NCBI GenBank assembly: GCA_936432065.2
Contig: OW386289.2
Span: 164,919,348-164,983,347 of the forward strand
Length of the DNA: 64,000 nucleotides
Source: Rutpela maculata
Lineage: Eukaryota > Arthropoda > Insecta > Coleoptera > Cerambycidae
Direction of reading: 5' to 3'
Both the position numbers and the translations under genes were made by a program. This document shows positions 11,885-23,163 of this stretch, piece after piece; the first letter of the stretch is position 1; the number at the start of each line of letters is the position of its first letter. The notes under the pieces are model-generated. The model was not told the DNA's origin and made no database searches. It saw only the letters and a program-made list of their open reading frames with translations.

Positions 11885-12030
11885 AAATTTTACACGCCAC
11901 TTTGTTAGCCAATCAGAAGTTTGTTTTTTGGTTTCGTTATCATGGGCAACCCAAAAAATTTCCGGAAATTTTCATCCTCCAGAGTATCCTGAACAATATT
12001 AATAAGTGGAAATTTTTCCGTTAAATTATT
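11885..12030. repeat. Dispersed repeat C, copy 1
   Basis: gtgaaaattttacacgccac, an attggtta-type block and cccaaaaaatttccggaaat recur in inverted orientation at 31685-31815. The last block is itself palindromic (aatttccggaaatt). On the minus strand an open frame of 76 codons (11905-12135) overlaps it; its composition is protein-like but I do not recognise it. Confidence 0.6.
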
Positions 12031-12445
12031 GACATGATCGTATTTGACATTTGCTTTTATCTTTTCTAGTTCGTGAAAACTTAGTAGCTTTCTCTGTACT
12101 ACGCTGAATAACTTCTTATTTTGGTTTTTGTCCATATTACACTTTTCAATCAGGTATGATAAGTATTTTAATTTTGGATGGCTTTTTTTAACCTTACAAA
12201 GTTCTTCACAATATGTGTATAATGTATATTACTGTTCTTTTTCCATTCTTTATTATATTATTTTTAAAAACCTCTAAAACAACTTCAACAATAGAAATAT
12301 TAAGTTTACACTGGTTAAACTGTCAATGAAATAATGATAAATAGCTAATGACGTTTTATTTCCAAGCCATCTCTGTTCAGTTATAATGTGCTGAAACTTA
12401 GCTATAATATGTGCATAAAACATGAAAATAAACTAAAAAACAATG

Positions 12446-12545
12446 TTCCACCTATTTTAGTGAACAAAACTTATTTCATTTCAACACACAAATAGAGTCG
12501 TCCTAAACAATTTTCAGTAATTTTTTGAAACTAAAATGGGTGAAA
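12446..12545. repeat. Hairpin MITE D, copy 1
   Basis: ttccacctattttagtgaa at the left is inverted as ttgaaactaaaatgggtgaa at the right. About 100 bp in total, no ORF. Confidence 0.65.
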
Positions 12546-12630
12546 AAGATATTATTTATCTATTATACGAATATAGGTATTCCGATTCACCCAAACTGTT
12601 GTAACATTAGAAAATCTAAGAAAAACAGAA

Positions 12631-12727
12631 TTCCACCCATTTTTGTGAAGAAAACGTAATATAAAACATTTCAGTGAATATATATTAACCCCCATGTAGT
12701 AGTTTTTTGCAACTAAAATGGGTGGAA
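12631..12727. repeat. Hairpin MITE D, copy 2
   Basis: ttccacccatttttgtgaag at the left and aactaaaatgggtggaa at the right form inverted ends. It lies 85 bp after copy 1; related ends occur at 29526-29606 and 31229-31324. Confidence 0.7.
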
Positions 12728-12884
12728 TTATTTTTTTCAGCATTGCATATATGTAGATAATATTTTCTTTACTTTTGTTTCCAAAATGCGACATTTTACT
12801 AATTCTTATGACTTATGACACAACAATAATTCCGATGCGTTTCTGTCATTTTGTCAGCAAAACCCATTTATGGCCTATTAATAT

Positions 12885-13339
12885 TGTCACGTGTTTCCAC
12901 CCTTAGGAAACCACCCTCGCAAATTCCGTGGGTTCCAAAAATTATAACAAGAGATGTCCACTAACACACTTTATTAAATATTTACTGGATACTTCACAAT
13001 ACTATTATTAATTTAAATACACTTTACTGACTAAAATCACAATGTTTATTACTTTGTTTATCTTGGAAGTCTTAACCTCACTTTCTATACTTTCTGAACT
13101 TTCTGAACTACTCGCCAAGAATGCGGTTGGTCTTTTATATCTAAAAATGACAGATCTCGATTGTTCTGTGATGACGCCACCATTCTCTAGAGAATTCCAG
13201 ATGCCACTTTGGAATCTTCTGGTAGGTTCTTTTTCGAGTAGGTGCAAATACACTACATTCATTCAGACATTCGATCTGTTGAAGTCTGCCTACTTTTTAG
13301 TAACATAACCTTAAATTTTAAGGGGTGCAACATATTACA
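12885..13339 (-). mobile_element. Solo LTR 1 with 4-bp target duplication
   Basis: 455 bp bounded by TG...CA (minus strand TGTAATATGTTGCA ... CACGTGACA). It is flanked on both sides by ATAT (12881-12884 and 13340-13343), a perfect 4-bp duplication as made by Gypsy-type integrases. On the minus strand a TATA-like box (tatataaaag type, near 13125-13140) precedes AATAAA-like signals, as expected for U3 then R. It is homologous along its length to the solo LTR at 39424-39866. No internal region is present, so it formed by recombination between two LTRs. Confidence 0.82.
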
Positions 13340-13407
13340 ATATTATACCTTGTCATGTCTAAGAATAATCTTAATGTCAGTTGAAATTAGTACCTATTTA
13401 TTTAACT

Positions 13408-13590
13408 TATTTAGGCATGAAATTTTCTTACCGAATCCCCCGCGTGCATGAATCAATTGCTGAAAATTTTTCTCGTGCATGAATTTTTTAAGAAAAGTAT
13501 CCTCGTCGCTGCGCGACTAGGGATAATTTTCAAAAAATTCATGTACTCAAAAAATTTCCAGCAATAATTCAAGCACTTGGAGATTACAAG
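13408..13590. repeat. Palindromic repeat related to B family
   Basis: ttttcttaccgaatccccc at the left matches the right terminus of the B palindromes at 26932-27088 and 30951-31097. The centre is a GC hairpin gtcgctgcgcgac. Inner arms ttctcgtgcatgaatttttt and aaaaaattcatgtactc pair around it. Confidence 0.55.
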
Positions 13591-14663
13591 TGACAATTCT
13601 GAATGAGAATGAAATATATGCATGATATTGTGTCAGTGGTCCACTACTGCCATTTACTTGCCACACTAAATATTTGAAGAATAAATAAACCATATTAAAA
13701 AATGTTTTCAATTTTATCTAACTTCGGAATTTCCAATGTTAATCAAATACCAATAAAACACTGTTCAGTGTTCACATTACACAAATTCCCTTTTATTGAC
13801 ATTCGCATGGTATTGGCCTCGTTTAATTAAAAATAAGTTAATATTTACAGAATCTGTTGCACGAGCTAAACAAAATTCTCATGTCATTTGTGTTTTGTAC
13901 ATGTCATAATTAAATTATTTCCCGATTAAGCTAATTGTCAAAGTTTTTGGTTAAACTGTTGTTCTTATATTCGGTAGACCTACTGTTCCGAGTTTAATTT
14001 CATTAAATCTATTTTTGTATCTCATTCTACAGAACTTAATAAAAAATCCAGTATAAATAACGCCGCTTAATATAGATTAAACCACAATTTTAAATGTATT
14101 TTAACTGACATTTCAATTACTCTCTCAAATATTCTCTAGACGCTTCCGATGTTTGTAATCTCTTCTCGTTTGCATTTCAGAATATTTTACGATGTATGAC
14201 GCACTAAATATTCGCATATCAGCAATTTATGTCAAAGCGTCTACTGCGAACGGCTGCAAAATCTTCACATCAATGCATTTTCGACTTTAAGCCATTAAAC
14301 TTGAGATAAATTGCCTAAGCGACGTAATCAATATGCTATTAGCAATTCTTAGTGCGGGGTTGTTGTAGTGGCAGAGGATATTTGACAGGATTAACATGGA
14401 ATCTTACTGGACGAGTTAATAGAGATAATAATAATAATAATTATAAATTTAAAAATATTTTCACGAAAAAGCAATATCTAGATTGCACGAAATAATAACA
14501 AAATGGGCGACAAAATGACACCACGCAACCTAGCAAATGTGCAAACATCAATATAGATAAGAATAACGCCAAAATAGATAGATGGGTGAGTAAAAATAAT
14601 GCACGGCAGGTATATAAAGCAACTCCAAGCAACCAACTATATGAAATTGTTGTTACAATAAAT
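13591..14663. other. No recognised gene
   Basis: AT-rich; an ATA/ATT microsatellite at about 14424-14443. No coding signal recognised. Confidence 0.4.
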
Positions 14664-16743
14664 GGGTCTGGTGCACTTTAGGTATCTCCGATTTTTCAAA
14701 TTTTCTAACTAGTAATGAATAGAATATAGTGAATAGGATACATTTAAGCAAAAAAATTTATGGATGAACCATAAATTGTTAAGAAAAAAAATGAGAAAGT
14801 TACGGGACCGAGGAGTGAAAAGGGGTGCTGGGTGGGGTAACTGTGGATTGTAAGTAATAAAGTAATGTAAATAAAAGTAAATAATAGTATAAGAGGTGTT
14901 GGAGTTGCCTTTTAATTTGTAATGCTTGTCTGTATTAAAAAAGAACCTAACCTAACCAAAAATAACCAAACCTAACCAAAGCGACAGAAATGAATCGAAA
15001 TAGTACAAAAAAACCTAGAATAGCTAAACGTAATCATAATATAAGAAAGTTAAGACCATGTTAAGATTAAATATGAACGGATGCAAAGAATTATCGCAAT
15101 AATGCGCCCATAGTAATCATTTGAAGATTTAAAACGTTTGCTGGTTCAAAATTAAAAATACCATACTAGCGATTTATGCAAAATTATTTAGGACAAGGAT
15201 AATCAGAAAAAACTCCATAAAAATGACAAATCGAAAACATGATGGTTTCAAATTTGAGGCAACAAACGTTTTAGTTCTTCGAATGACTACGCGCGCGTTA
15301 CCGCGATAACTACTCCTGCACCGGCTCGTGATTAAATGAGATAAGTAAAAAAAAAGACATAAATCAGTGCAAAATTAAAAGGTGTATTTTTGTGTGATAT
15401 GTAAAATGAAATTTTGGAATCTTTCTACAGGTGTATCGCCATATATTTGCCACCACATGAACATATCTATATACTCCGGTAAAAACGGGGATTGTGCAAC
15501 ACCGAGTCGTCTAAGAAATTGCTTCAACTGTGACCAGAAACCCTCGACACGATTTGTGCAAACACCCGTTATTGGGTCTCTGAAATTTCTGGAATGGTTA
15601 ACAGTTTGATGTAGATATGGAGAAACCCCTCCTAATGTAGATAATTGTGCATAGCCCTTCCAGCAATCCGTCCATATTTCAGAACCTGGCAATACATGTT
15701 TTTCAATGTGGCTCAACAAAGTTGTTGCGCCACGATTAGGGATATAGACGACAAAACCCCGTTGTAGGGTAACATCGTACATCCCCAATACCCATCGTTG
15801 GCGCACAATTCTGCCTACATTATACTTTCTTTTTGTAATTATAGTTTCATCAATCTGAACAACATGCCCTGGACCACCTACGAAATATTTGAAATGTAAA
15901 CGAGAAATTAAAGGAAAATTTGAAGACACACCTAACATGAATATATCATCATGTTGGAGTAACTTCCACGAACATATATCTCTGAAATATCTATAAAGTT
16001 GAATAATTTTTTTTTTACGAAGGCCAAACGACATTGCCACACACCCTGAGCGTATCTCACATACCCAGTGCCATAAAACATTAATTGTTGTACGAATAGA
16101 AATGCGCATCTGTGAAAAAAAGGAACCTTCTAAAACAGAATATCGTTTCCGACACTGTCTGCAATGAAACATGTGACCTAAAAAAAAGTTTTTCTTTTTG
16201 TCATGTATCATGCAGTTGTAAAAAAATATTATTACCTAAAACAGCACCTGTACGCGCCGGTAGAGTGCAATATCTCCGACAATTTGATTTTTTGCATCGC
16301 AAATTTCGTCGAATTAAAGCAGCCTCCTGCAGTATTTGTAAAAAGTTATCATCGTCATTAGAAATAATTCTGATAACATCCATCAAATTAGTTACAGTAT
16401 CCATGGTATCGTTTAAAAATAGCAAAAATACAGTAAGTCTACAATAAGTGAACTGAACGTAACAAAAGTTATATGTTATTCCCCGCAGAATGCCAAGTGA
16501 CGAAAATAACCGAAAAAGTCCGAAGACGTTCATTCTTGCCAAGGACATAACATTTTCAATATGGAAACCGCAGTAAACACTCAAAAATTGTAAATAAATG
16601 AATTGCTTTAAATCCTTTTATTGTTAGTTTCTCGTTACAATCCATACTTAAATCAATTGGTATATACATATTAAACATATTTGTGCAAAAAACAGTTGTG
16701 AAAACAAGTGATCTAAAAGATACCTAAAGTGCACCAGAGCCCC
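14664..16743 (-). mobile_element. Merlin DNA transposon, apparently complete
   Basis: Terminal inverted repeats pair over about 22-24 bp: tctggtgcactttaggtatc (14667-14686) against gatacctaaagtgcaccaga (16719-16738). The element of about 2.08 kb holds one transposase gene (15375-16404, minus) and a 3' non-coding part with an internal imperfect hairpin (15111-15157 against 15245-15292). No convincing 8-9 bp target duplication is visible, so it may be old, or its exact ends may differ by a base or two. Confidence 0.85.
15375..16404 (-). CDS. Merlin (ISXO2/IS1016-like) transposase, two exons
   Basis: Cut-and-paste transposase. Exon 1 is 16404-16236, starting MDTVTNLMDVIRI. A 58-nt intron follows (16235-16178, GTAATAA ... 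TTTTTTTTAG), and exon 2 is 16177-15375, which rejoins the frame as L-G-H-M-F-H. The predicted protein is 323 aa. A zinc ribbon spans the junction: LRCKKSNCRRYC before it and FHCRQCRKRY after it. The ISXO2-like DDE domain follows with VVQIDETII (first Asp), EIWTDCWKGY (second Asp) and TNRVEGFWSQLK (Glu). No stop or frameshift interrupts the spliced frame and the triad is present, so activity or domestication is possible. Splicing is inferred from sequence only. An alternative ATG at 16211 exists inside the intron but would lose half the zinc ribbon. Confidence 0.85.
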
Positions 16744-17439
16744 AAACAAAAAAAAACCTTTACTTTTCGGTTTCGACCATTGTAAATGGGGATTTCAATA
16801 TTCGGCAACAGCTACTATGATGACGAATTTAATATGGCAGACGTAATTGAAAAACTTTTTGTAGATTTGTGTGGAATTTGATACATGAGCGTTTTTTGTC
16901 ACTAATTTTGATCTGAAGTCAAATTTCAAAAATCAAATATATCGGCCATCAAAAATGAAAAATGAAAAATCTGTCTGACAGTCGGTATCACTGTGTGTAA
17001 TTTTTTTTGTGCGCACGATTACTCTGGAGCAGTTTATGATGTTGACTTGAAAAGCCATGGCAGGTTAAGATAAGTGTCCGTGCCTTTGCAACCTTTTTGC
17101 ATGTGGTTCCTTCCAGTGATGTATCTTTGCGTAAGATACTACCACAAAAAGTTTTGACCTCAAAAACTCCATGATGTCTGGGAATTTTTTTTTTCAAGTG
17201 AACCAATTTGTTTGTATTTCACATATATTGTAAATCTACTCAAGATAATTCATTAATGATATTTTCAGGAAATCTTTTCATAAGGAAAACAAAAATTGCT
17301 GCTTTTGAATTTTTTGAAAAATTTAAATACGTTAGAGACCATCACTATTTTTTACTAATTATACACCATACAATAAGCTATAACATATATTTTTCACAAA
17401 ACTTTATCGAAGGGGTAACGTAGTCAAATTGGCAAAGAT
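16744..17439. other. No gene; weak trace of repeat A
   Basis: At about 16970-17070 the order ctgtctgacagtcgg, tgtgcgcacgattactctgg, gttgacttgaaa follows the conserved core of repeat A (20.7, 21.9 and 58.8 kb) at lower similarity. The rest is AT-rich without signal. Confidence 0.45.
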
Positions 17440-17640
17440 AATATAAATTTTAAATTTTTGTCAAAGAAATAAAAAGAACATTTCTGGATAGGGCCACCCT
17501 TATCACCTAGAGGTATAAAAAATAGCCTACAACCTATTCTCAGACCTACCAAATATACACCAAAAATTTCATAAAAATCGGTCAAGCCGTTGTGGAGGAG
17601 TTCGATAACAAACACTGTGACACGAGATTTTTATATATTA
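17440..17640 (+). mobile_element. RTE-like LINE 3' tail
   Basis: The string catttctggatagggccacc ... accaaaaatttcataaaaat ... cggtcaagccgttgtggagg ... gtgacacgagatttttatat, ending in atattaga, is of the kind I know as the 3' end of RTE-clade elements in many insects. No ORF part is present, so it is a strongly 5'-truncated copy. The clade assignment is from memory of the sequence type and is not certain. Confidence 0.5.
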
Positions 17641-19070
17641 GAACGGATAAACGCGTTACGTTATAAGGATTGAGTGCGGAATCCTAAAAATAGTTAAACT
17701 CTGCTTTATAGATATTTTACGTGTATCATATTTATAAATTACTGAAATAACACACAAAGATAGTTTTCATTTTAGAAAAATAATAGTTTAGTTGTTCTGC
17801 GTACTTCAAAGTAGATTTGCGTAAATGCATGTGTGGTCAGATACGTCAGAGACAAAAATTATGTAATTTAGTGCAGCAGTTGCACATATGTTGGTGGGCC
17901 AAGTGCCAAGATTTTTAATATTAGGCGATTGAAATGTTACTTTTGAAGAATTGAGTATAATATTTACATAAGAACAGAACATAATAGTCAAGAATGAAGC
18001 TTATGATAATTCAAAGCAGCTGTTAAGCTCAAAAAACTATTAACATAACAAGAAAAATGTTGACATAATAATGATTAAAGAAATTCTTCTGCTCCCATAT
18101 GAATCTGTAAACATGAAGTTACGTACTATATATATTAACAAAATATTAATTACATTCGTTATATTTATACAAAGGAATCCATTTTGCTCCTAATAAAACA
18201 ATATACTACTATTTCATGCTACATAAACAAAGAACAATCATTTCAAAGCTTCATTTATAATGTTTTATTTTAATTTTTAGCATTTTTATGCAAGTGCCAT
18301 TGTGCGTGAGCGTTCGGACGCCATCTTTAAACTTCCATATCTTTGAAACTATTAACCCTTCAAAAATTAAAAACAAGCTAATTTTTGCGAGGTTCATAGG
18401 CTTTCTTTTTGGTTTCTAACGTTTTTTCGAGGTATTGGTGAAAACCGTGAAATGAGAACCTGTTTTCTTAAGGTATAGTTGTAATTTTCAAGTCGTTATA
18501 ATTTAAAGACCATCAATTTGTACGAAAAATTGCATAGAATCTATTTTTCTCACAATTTGAATCTCTTTCAGTTCCAATGATTTTTCTTGGGTGCCGTGCC
18601 CTGAAATAGACATCCACTCGTTATAAATCAGGAAGTCCCCTCATAATATAGAAACTGTTCTTTGATGCACTTAGGTACTAGAAATGTAATTCATGACATT
18701 TCCAAACTGAAATCTCTAGTTACTGTGGTAAATTTCAACAAAATAAGCGGATAAAACCGAACCGTTCCAGAATACTTCTGCTGAAGTATTTTATTTTATG
18801 GTCGCAGGTAATTTTTTTTTGACATTGGATACAGATTTCTTGCAATACATGCAAAAAGTCGAAATAGGCGTGTGTATTGCGTTACATCATAAATTGCGAG
18901 AAAAGCCGAAAAGCTGAAAATAAATGGACGAATCTGGTGTTCTTTTAATGGGAATTTAATCATCTTTAAAACTGATCAATAACAAGACCACTAAATATTT
19001 TTGTGAGGTGCGCCGGACCAGACTCAGTGTAGCATATGTTTTTATCATCACGTCAGAATTTTTTTTAAAT
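17641..19070. other. No recognised gene
   Basis: AT-rich. Around 18330-18440 sits a generic catatctttgaaactatta type string often seen in insect repeats, without a boundary I can define. Confidence 0.4.
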
Positions 19071-19487
19071 TAAGAGAAAGGGTTTACCCGGATAAGCATA
19101 ACGAGTCGGCCCCCAAATGGCAGCCTATATCGAAACTTATGTTTTAACATCGACTTGATGTATGTATGAACGCGATGAACGCGTATGAACGCGTTCAATT
19201 CATAAAATATTCATAGCAAAAAATATGGAATATACTCATTCAGGTTACTGAAACCTCCCGTTGGTTTTACCTCTCTAGCTCAATTAGTTTTCGAGATATG
19301 TCTCTTTGAACGACAGTCATGCATGCGCTCATTTTTTTTCCATATCTCAAGGTCAAAGCGGAGTACGGCGGCAAAACACATATAAATCACGTTCATACAT
19401 CAAGTCGATATTAAAACATAAGTTTCGATATAGGTTGCCATTTGGGGGCCGACTCGTCAAGCTTATCCGGCTAAACCCTTTTCTTAA
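19071..19487. repeat. Foldback repeat, 100-bp arms
   Basis: Left arm 19071-19173 (taagagaaagggtttacccg ... cgacttgatg) pairs with right arm 19388-19487 (catcaagtcg ... taaacccttttcttaa), including the GC-rich block cgagtcggcccccaaatgg. The loop is about 215 bp and contains tandem gaacgcgat/gaacgcgt words next to the left arm. Confidence 0.8.
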
Positions 19488-19667
19488 CCGACATATTACG
19501 AGAATATTCGAAGATTTGGTGGAATCGCCGGTAATAGCAATTAATGTATTACATTATTTTTGTAGTTCACATGGTGCCCAACATTAAGAGAATTTCACAA
19601 TAGTTTTCTTCACTATGTAGAAGTTAAATAAATAAAATAAGCTACTAAAAAAGTTGAAAAAGAAAAT

Positions 19668-19828
19668 TTAAAAAAATCGAACCGCCTTCAAAAAAATCTT
19701 CAAAAAATATCTCTAAAAAGTAAGAAATATAATTTCACTCAGTGTTACAAATATCTGTCTACCTATTAGTGGAAAGTAGCAAGGAACTGTACCTTATTAC
19801 CTAATATCAATTTGAAATTGGTGTAAAA
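19668..19828 (+). repeat. Dispersed repeat E, copy 2
   Basis: Homologous to 9800-9945 in the same orientation (accgccttcaaaaaaatct ... ctgtctacctattagtggaa ... ttattacctaatatcaattt). It lacks the hairpin half seen in copy 1. Confidence 0.75.
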
Positions 19829-20056
19829 ATATCTAATTTCAAAACTGGCTGCCGTTTTCATCTACAGATTTAAGGATTCCCTTGATTAAAAAAAAACCTG
19901 ACGTGATGAGGCAAAATCAAAATCAACGTCAAATCACATCAAAATGAACGAATGCGGTTACTTAAATTCAACAAAAAAAATTTGAATGCTGAACTTTCAG
20001 ATTATTTTTAATGTACGAAATATATTTATTAGACTATTTCCAGAACAAAACATAGT

Positions 20057-20345
20057 GTCCTGCCAATGAATGGTTTCTAAAGGGAAATGCCGAGATCCCA
20101 ATTGTTGACGGGCTGTCTTTGGACTATTTAGCAGGCAAACATACTAAAAGTCCCCGAGCATAGGAGGTGCGGAGGTGCAGGGGACACGAAGAAGGTCGCG
20201 GTTTTTAGTTTTTCGCTCATATCTCGAAAAAGGTTAGACATAATAAAAAAATTGCTATATGCAAAATTAAGCTGATTACATTTTCTACAATAATGTTTCT
20301 ATTAATTTTTTTCGTATCTGTTATGGTTCAGTAAGGGGTTGTATA
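20057..20345. repeat. Left arm of a 4.2-kb inverted repeat
   Basis: The arm contains agggaaatgccgagatccca, tgtctttggactattta, ctcatatctcgaaaa and gtttctattaatttttttcg. The inverted partner is 24002-24305. Similarity spans almost 300 bp. The arms enclose the nested elements of 20.35-24.0 kb. Confidence 0.85.
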
Positions 20346-20747
20346 TTCGATGGCCTAACGGCAATACCACGTATCAATAATTTTTGCCATTATGGTGTTC
20401 TTGGTTCACTCAAATGAGTCAAGGCTACCGCATCTTCCTGTAACATGACAGTCAATAGTAAGCAAGATATTTAAAATTCCACTGATCATCATTGATCCCT
20501 TATTAAACATCAACAACATGTATCATCAGTTGGCGCTATTGCTTTGTTAAGGCTATATGACAGAAACCGACTCCTCTTGTTGCAAAATACATGACACCCA
20601 CCAACTTTAGAAACTACGATAATAAAGATTTGCTGTACTAGAAAAGAATAAGACCTGGACGCGTTGTAGATGATCCAACTGTGGCGAATTTAAGAGAGAT
20701 TCATTATTATCCAGAAGGAAAAATAGAATATCATAATATTAATTACT

Positions 20748-20863
20748 TCCACATCCAGTGGAAGTATAGTAACGACAAAAAAATGTTTAAAAATTTTTAT
20801 TGTTCAAATAGGCTTAAAATGTCATGAAACGTGGAGATTTTCAGTTTGAGCGAAAAAAAAAAT

Positions 20864-20905
<42 letters not shown>

Positions 20906-21420
20906 GGTCGGTCTGTGTGTCTGTAACTTTTTCTTGTGCCCACGTTTACTCTGGAACCGTTTGATATTGACTTGAAATTTGGTACACTTGAAATTTGGTA
21001 CACTTGAAATTGGGTACAAATTTGGTACAATTTGGTACTTTAACGAGATCTGGAACTAGATTATATTTTCATCTTGTTCCGTCGAAGGGTTGGGGGGTAA
21101 ATTGGGGTAAATTTGGGGTAAATGGGTAAATCAAGCAGGTAAGAGTCCATAATATTGGTATTTAGTATATACAAGAGAAGCTAAGATCTCAAAAAAATTT
21201 TGGGCATTACTCACCCCCATTACCACCCCCACCCCCTTATTAAAGAGGATGAAAAAAAATTGTGATTTAGTGTATGTTCAAGAACCAGAAACCTGAAAAT
21301 ATTTTTTTTACTTCATCCACCCCCACTACCACCCCCCTATCACCACCCCCCACCCCCACTACCGATGTGGCATATCGTTTTATAAGTTTTTGGGGTAGAC
21401 GATTTCATATATTATGTTGT
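20748..21420 (+). repeat. Dispersed repeat A, unit 1
   Basis: Ordered blocks: ccacatccagtggaagtata; attgttcaaataggctta; a (GTCT)n run at 20865-20924; tgcccacgtttactctggaa; ttgacttgaaatttggtac; a (GGTAAAT)-rich stretch; ccaccccc-rich stretch; gatgtggcatatcgttttat. The same order occurs at 21920-22600 and 58845-59580. No coding capacity. Confidence 0.85.
20865..20924 (+). repeat. (GTCT)n microsatellite
   Basis: About 15 tandem TGTC units with two GTCG variants near the end. Equivalent but shorter runs lie in the other two repeat A units (22037-22060, 58978-59040). On the minus strand it encodes a TDRQ repeat, which explains the artefactual open frames there. Confidence 0.95.
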
Positions 21421-21421
21421 T

Positions 21422-21836
21422 AAAGTTACCTCGAGTAGTATGGATGCGCAGTGGCTTTCCTCGACTACTATGGATGCGCAGTAGGTTTCCCCGAGTATTA
21501 TAGATGCGCAGTGGCTTTCCTCGAGTATTTTGGATGCGCAGTGACCTTTCTCGAGTGTTATAGATCGCAGTAGGTTACCTCAAGTAGTATGGATGCGCAG
21601 TGGCTTTCCTCGATTACAATGGATGCGCAGTAGGTTACCACAAGTAGTATGGATGCGCAGTGACTTTTCTCGAGTGCTATAGATGCGCAGTAGGTTACCT
21701 CAAGTGATATGGATGCGCAGTGGGTTTTTTCGAGTAAAATGGATGCGCAGTGGGTTACTTCAAGAAGTATGAATGCGCAGTGGCTTTCCTTGAGTAGTAT
21801 GGATGCGTAGTAGGTTTCCTCGAAAAAAATACTTGA
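21422..21836. repeat. 30-bp minisatellite, about 13-14 copies
   Basis: The core ggatgcgcagtgg recurs every 30 bp (about 21445, 21475, 21505 ... 21805). Neighbouring units alternate between a gctttcctcgag and an aggttacctcaag half, giving a 60-bp higher-order period over much of the array. One unit near 21565 has lost a base (atcgcag). Because 30 is a multiple of three, the minus strand stays open for 105 codons as a 10-residue repeat (CASILLEVTH-like). That frame is probably incidental. Confidence 0.93.
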
Positions 21837-21919
21837 AGTAGAGACTATACTTCTATCGTGTAGTTTACGGCACACAACGATTTTTTATATTTTTGTCATA
21901 CCATTTTCTGCGTATTAGT

Positions 21920-22600
21920 TCGACATTCAGTTGAAGTACATTAACGCAAAAAATTTTTTTGGAAATTTTCATTGTTTAAATAGGCTTAGAATATAAGGAA
22001 ACGTCAATATTTTAAGTCTGAACAAAATAAATTTGTCTGTTGCGTCGGTCTGTCTCTTAGTCTTGTATCGTTTTGGTGCTCACGATTACCCTGGAACCGT
22101 TTAAGATATTCACTTAAAATATGGCACACGTATGTTTTTTAACGAGATCTGGAACTAGATTATATTTTGATCTTATTCCATTGCAAAGTTAAAGGGTAAA
22201 TTGGGGTAAATGGGGGTAAGTAGGTAAATCAAGCAAGTAAGAGTCCATGAAATTGGTATTTAGTAAATAGAAAAGAGCTAAGGTCTCAAAAAAAAATTGG
22301 CATTAGCCATCCCTATTACCACCCCCAACCCCATTATTAAAGGTGGTGAAAAAATAGTGTGATTTAGTGTGTGTACAAGAGCCAAAGTCATCAAGAATTT
22401 TTTTCACTTCATTCACCCCCACCACTCTATTACCGATGTGGCATATAATTTTATGGGTTTTTGGGATACATGATTTCAAATATTATACTATTAAAGTTCT
22501 ATAAACAATTATTTCCACATGGTGGAGTGCAAATATAGTATTTTGTTGTAAGAAACTTGGATGTGGAAGTAGTGATTCCTTGGGCAGCGGTTTTCTGATG
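21920..22600 (+). repeat. Dispersed repeat A, unit 2
   Basis: Same block order as unit 1, followed by the 3' end shared with the 58.8-kb copy: ttatttccacat, ggatgtggaagtagtgattc and cttgggcagcggttttc. Units 1 and 2 thus form one composite insertion with the minisatellite between them. Confidence 0.85.
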
Positions 22601-23163
22601 ATAAAATGCAGGAATTACCTCAAAGATTATAAGTGCCACAGGAGAAACATGCATTGCAACTATTCCACACAAGACTAAAAATAAAGAAAAAGAAATTTAA
22701 TGATCTTCAAGAAATTAAAACTACTCTAGGGAAAAACGTCCACTTGTTTTATGATAATCTGCCCTATGCATAACTTCTTGTACCAATTTGTTTATTTTTT
22801 TTTTTTTTTGGTCTCACTTTTTTGGTGTTAAATTTCCATGTTATAGTTTGTAATTTTCTTTTGTTTCTGGTTCGTTTTTTTTATAGAAAAAGTCAATAAA
22901 TAGTCTAAAAATATCAGGTACTGTTTAATATTATTAACACGTATCATCTTCCGTCTTGTACTACATTAAAAAGTAACAAACTATAAAAATACGATAGACT
23001 TCTTTTTATTCTTAATTGTGTTAACACAACTGAACTAGACCTTGATAAATGCCTGTGGCCAAAAATGTAATTCCGACAACAAATACACAAGAATTCAGAA
23101 AGTCTTTAGCTCCTGAAAAATTGAGATTTTGTTGAGACGTGGTATTGCCGTTAGGCCATCGAA

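Larger units (their letters stand above)
20621..22790 (+). pseudogene. Transposase-like C-terminal fragment, interrupted
   Basis: 5' half (20640-20747) reads KRIRPGRVVDDPTVANLREI, then YYPEGKIEYHNINY. 3' half (22597-22760) reads SDDKMQELPQRL, a stop, then LFHTRLKIKKKKFNDLQEIK and VHLFYDNLPY. The order (GR..DP.V..LR..Y..G...Y...Y, then LPQR, then a Lys-rich helix, then FYDNLPY) fits a conserved insect transposon protein family that I recall but cannot name. The halves are separated by repeat A and a minisatellite, and each carries stops. Dead copy. Confidence 0.55.
20346..23163. mobile_element. Small TIR transposon split by a later insertion
   Basis: The ends ttcgatggcctaacggcaat plus accacgt (20346-20372) and acgtggtattgccgttaggc plus catcgaa (23137-23163) are a perfect 27-bp inverted repeat. 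Inside are two halves of one transposase-like frame (20621-20747 and about 22597-22790), separated by repeat A material of about 1.85 kb. Without that insert the element would be about 0.97 kb. The TIRs sit exactly where the outer inverted repeat (20057-20345 / 24002-24305) loses continuity, so it inserted into that older structure. Superfamily not identified. Confidence 0.78.

Noticed and set aside
14943..14980. cctaacctaacc string as an interstitial telomeric (TTAGG)n repeat
   Set aside because: Only two or three imperfect units inside the Merlin element; too short to claim telomeric origin.
20797..21030. Minus-strand ORFs with TDRQTDRQ repeats
   Set aside because: They are a translation of the (GTCT)n microsatellite, with no coding signal outside it.
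21558..21875. 105-aa protein made of 10-residue repeats
   Set aside because: Open only because the minisatellite period is divisible by three; flanking sequence shows no gene structure.
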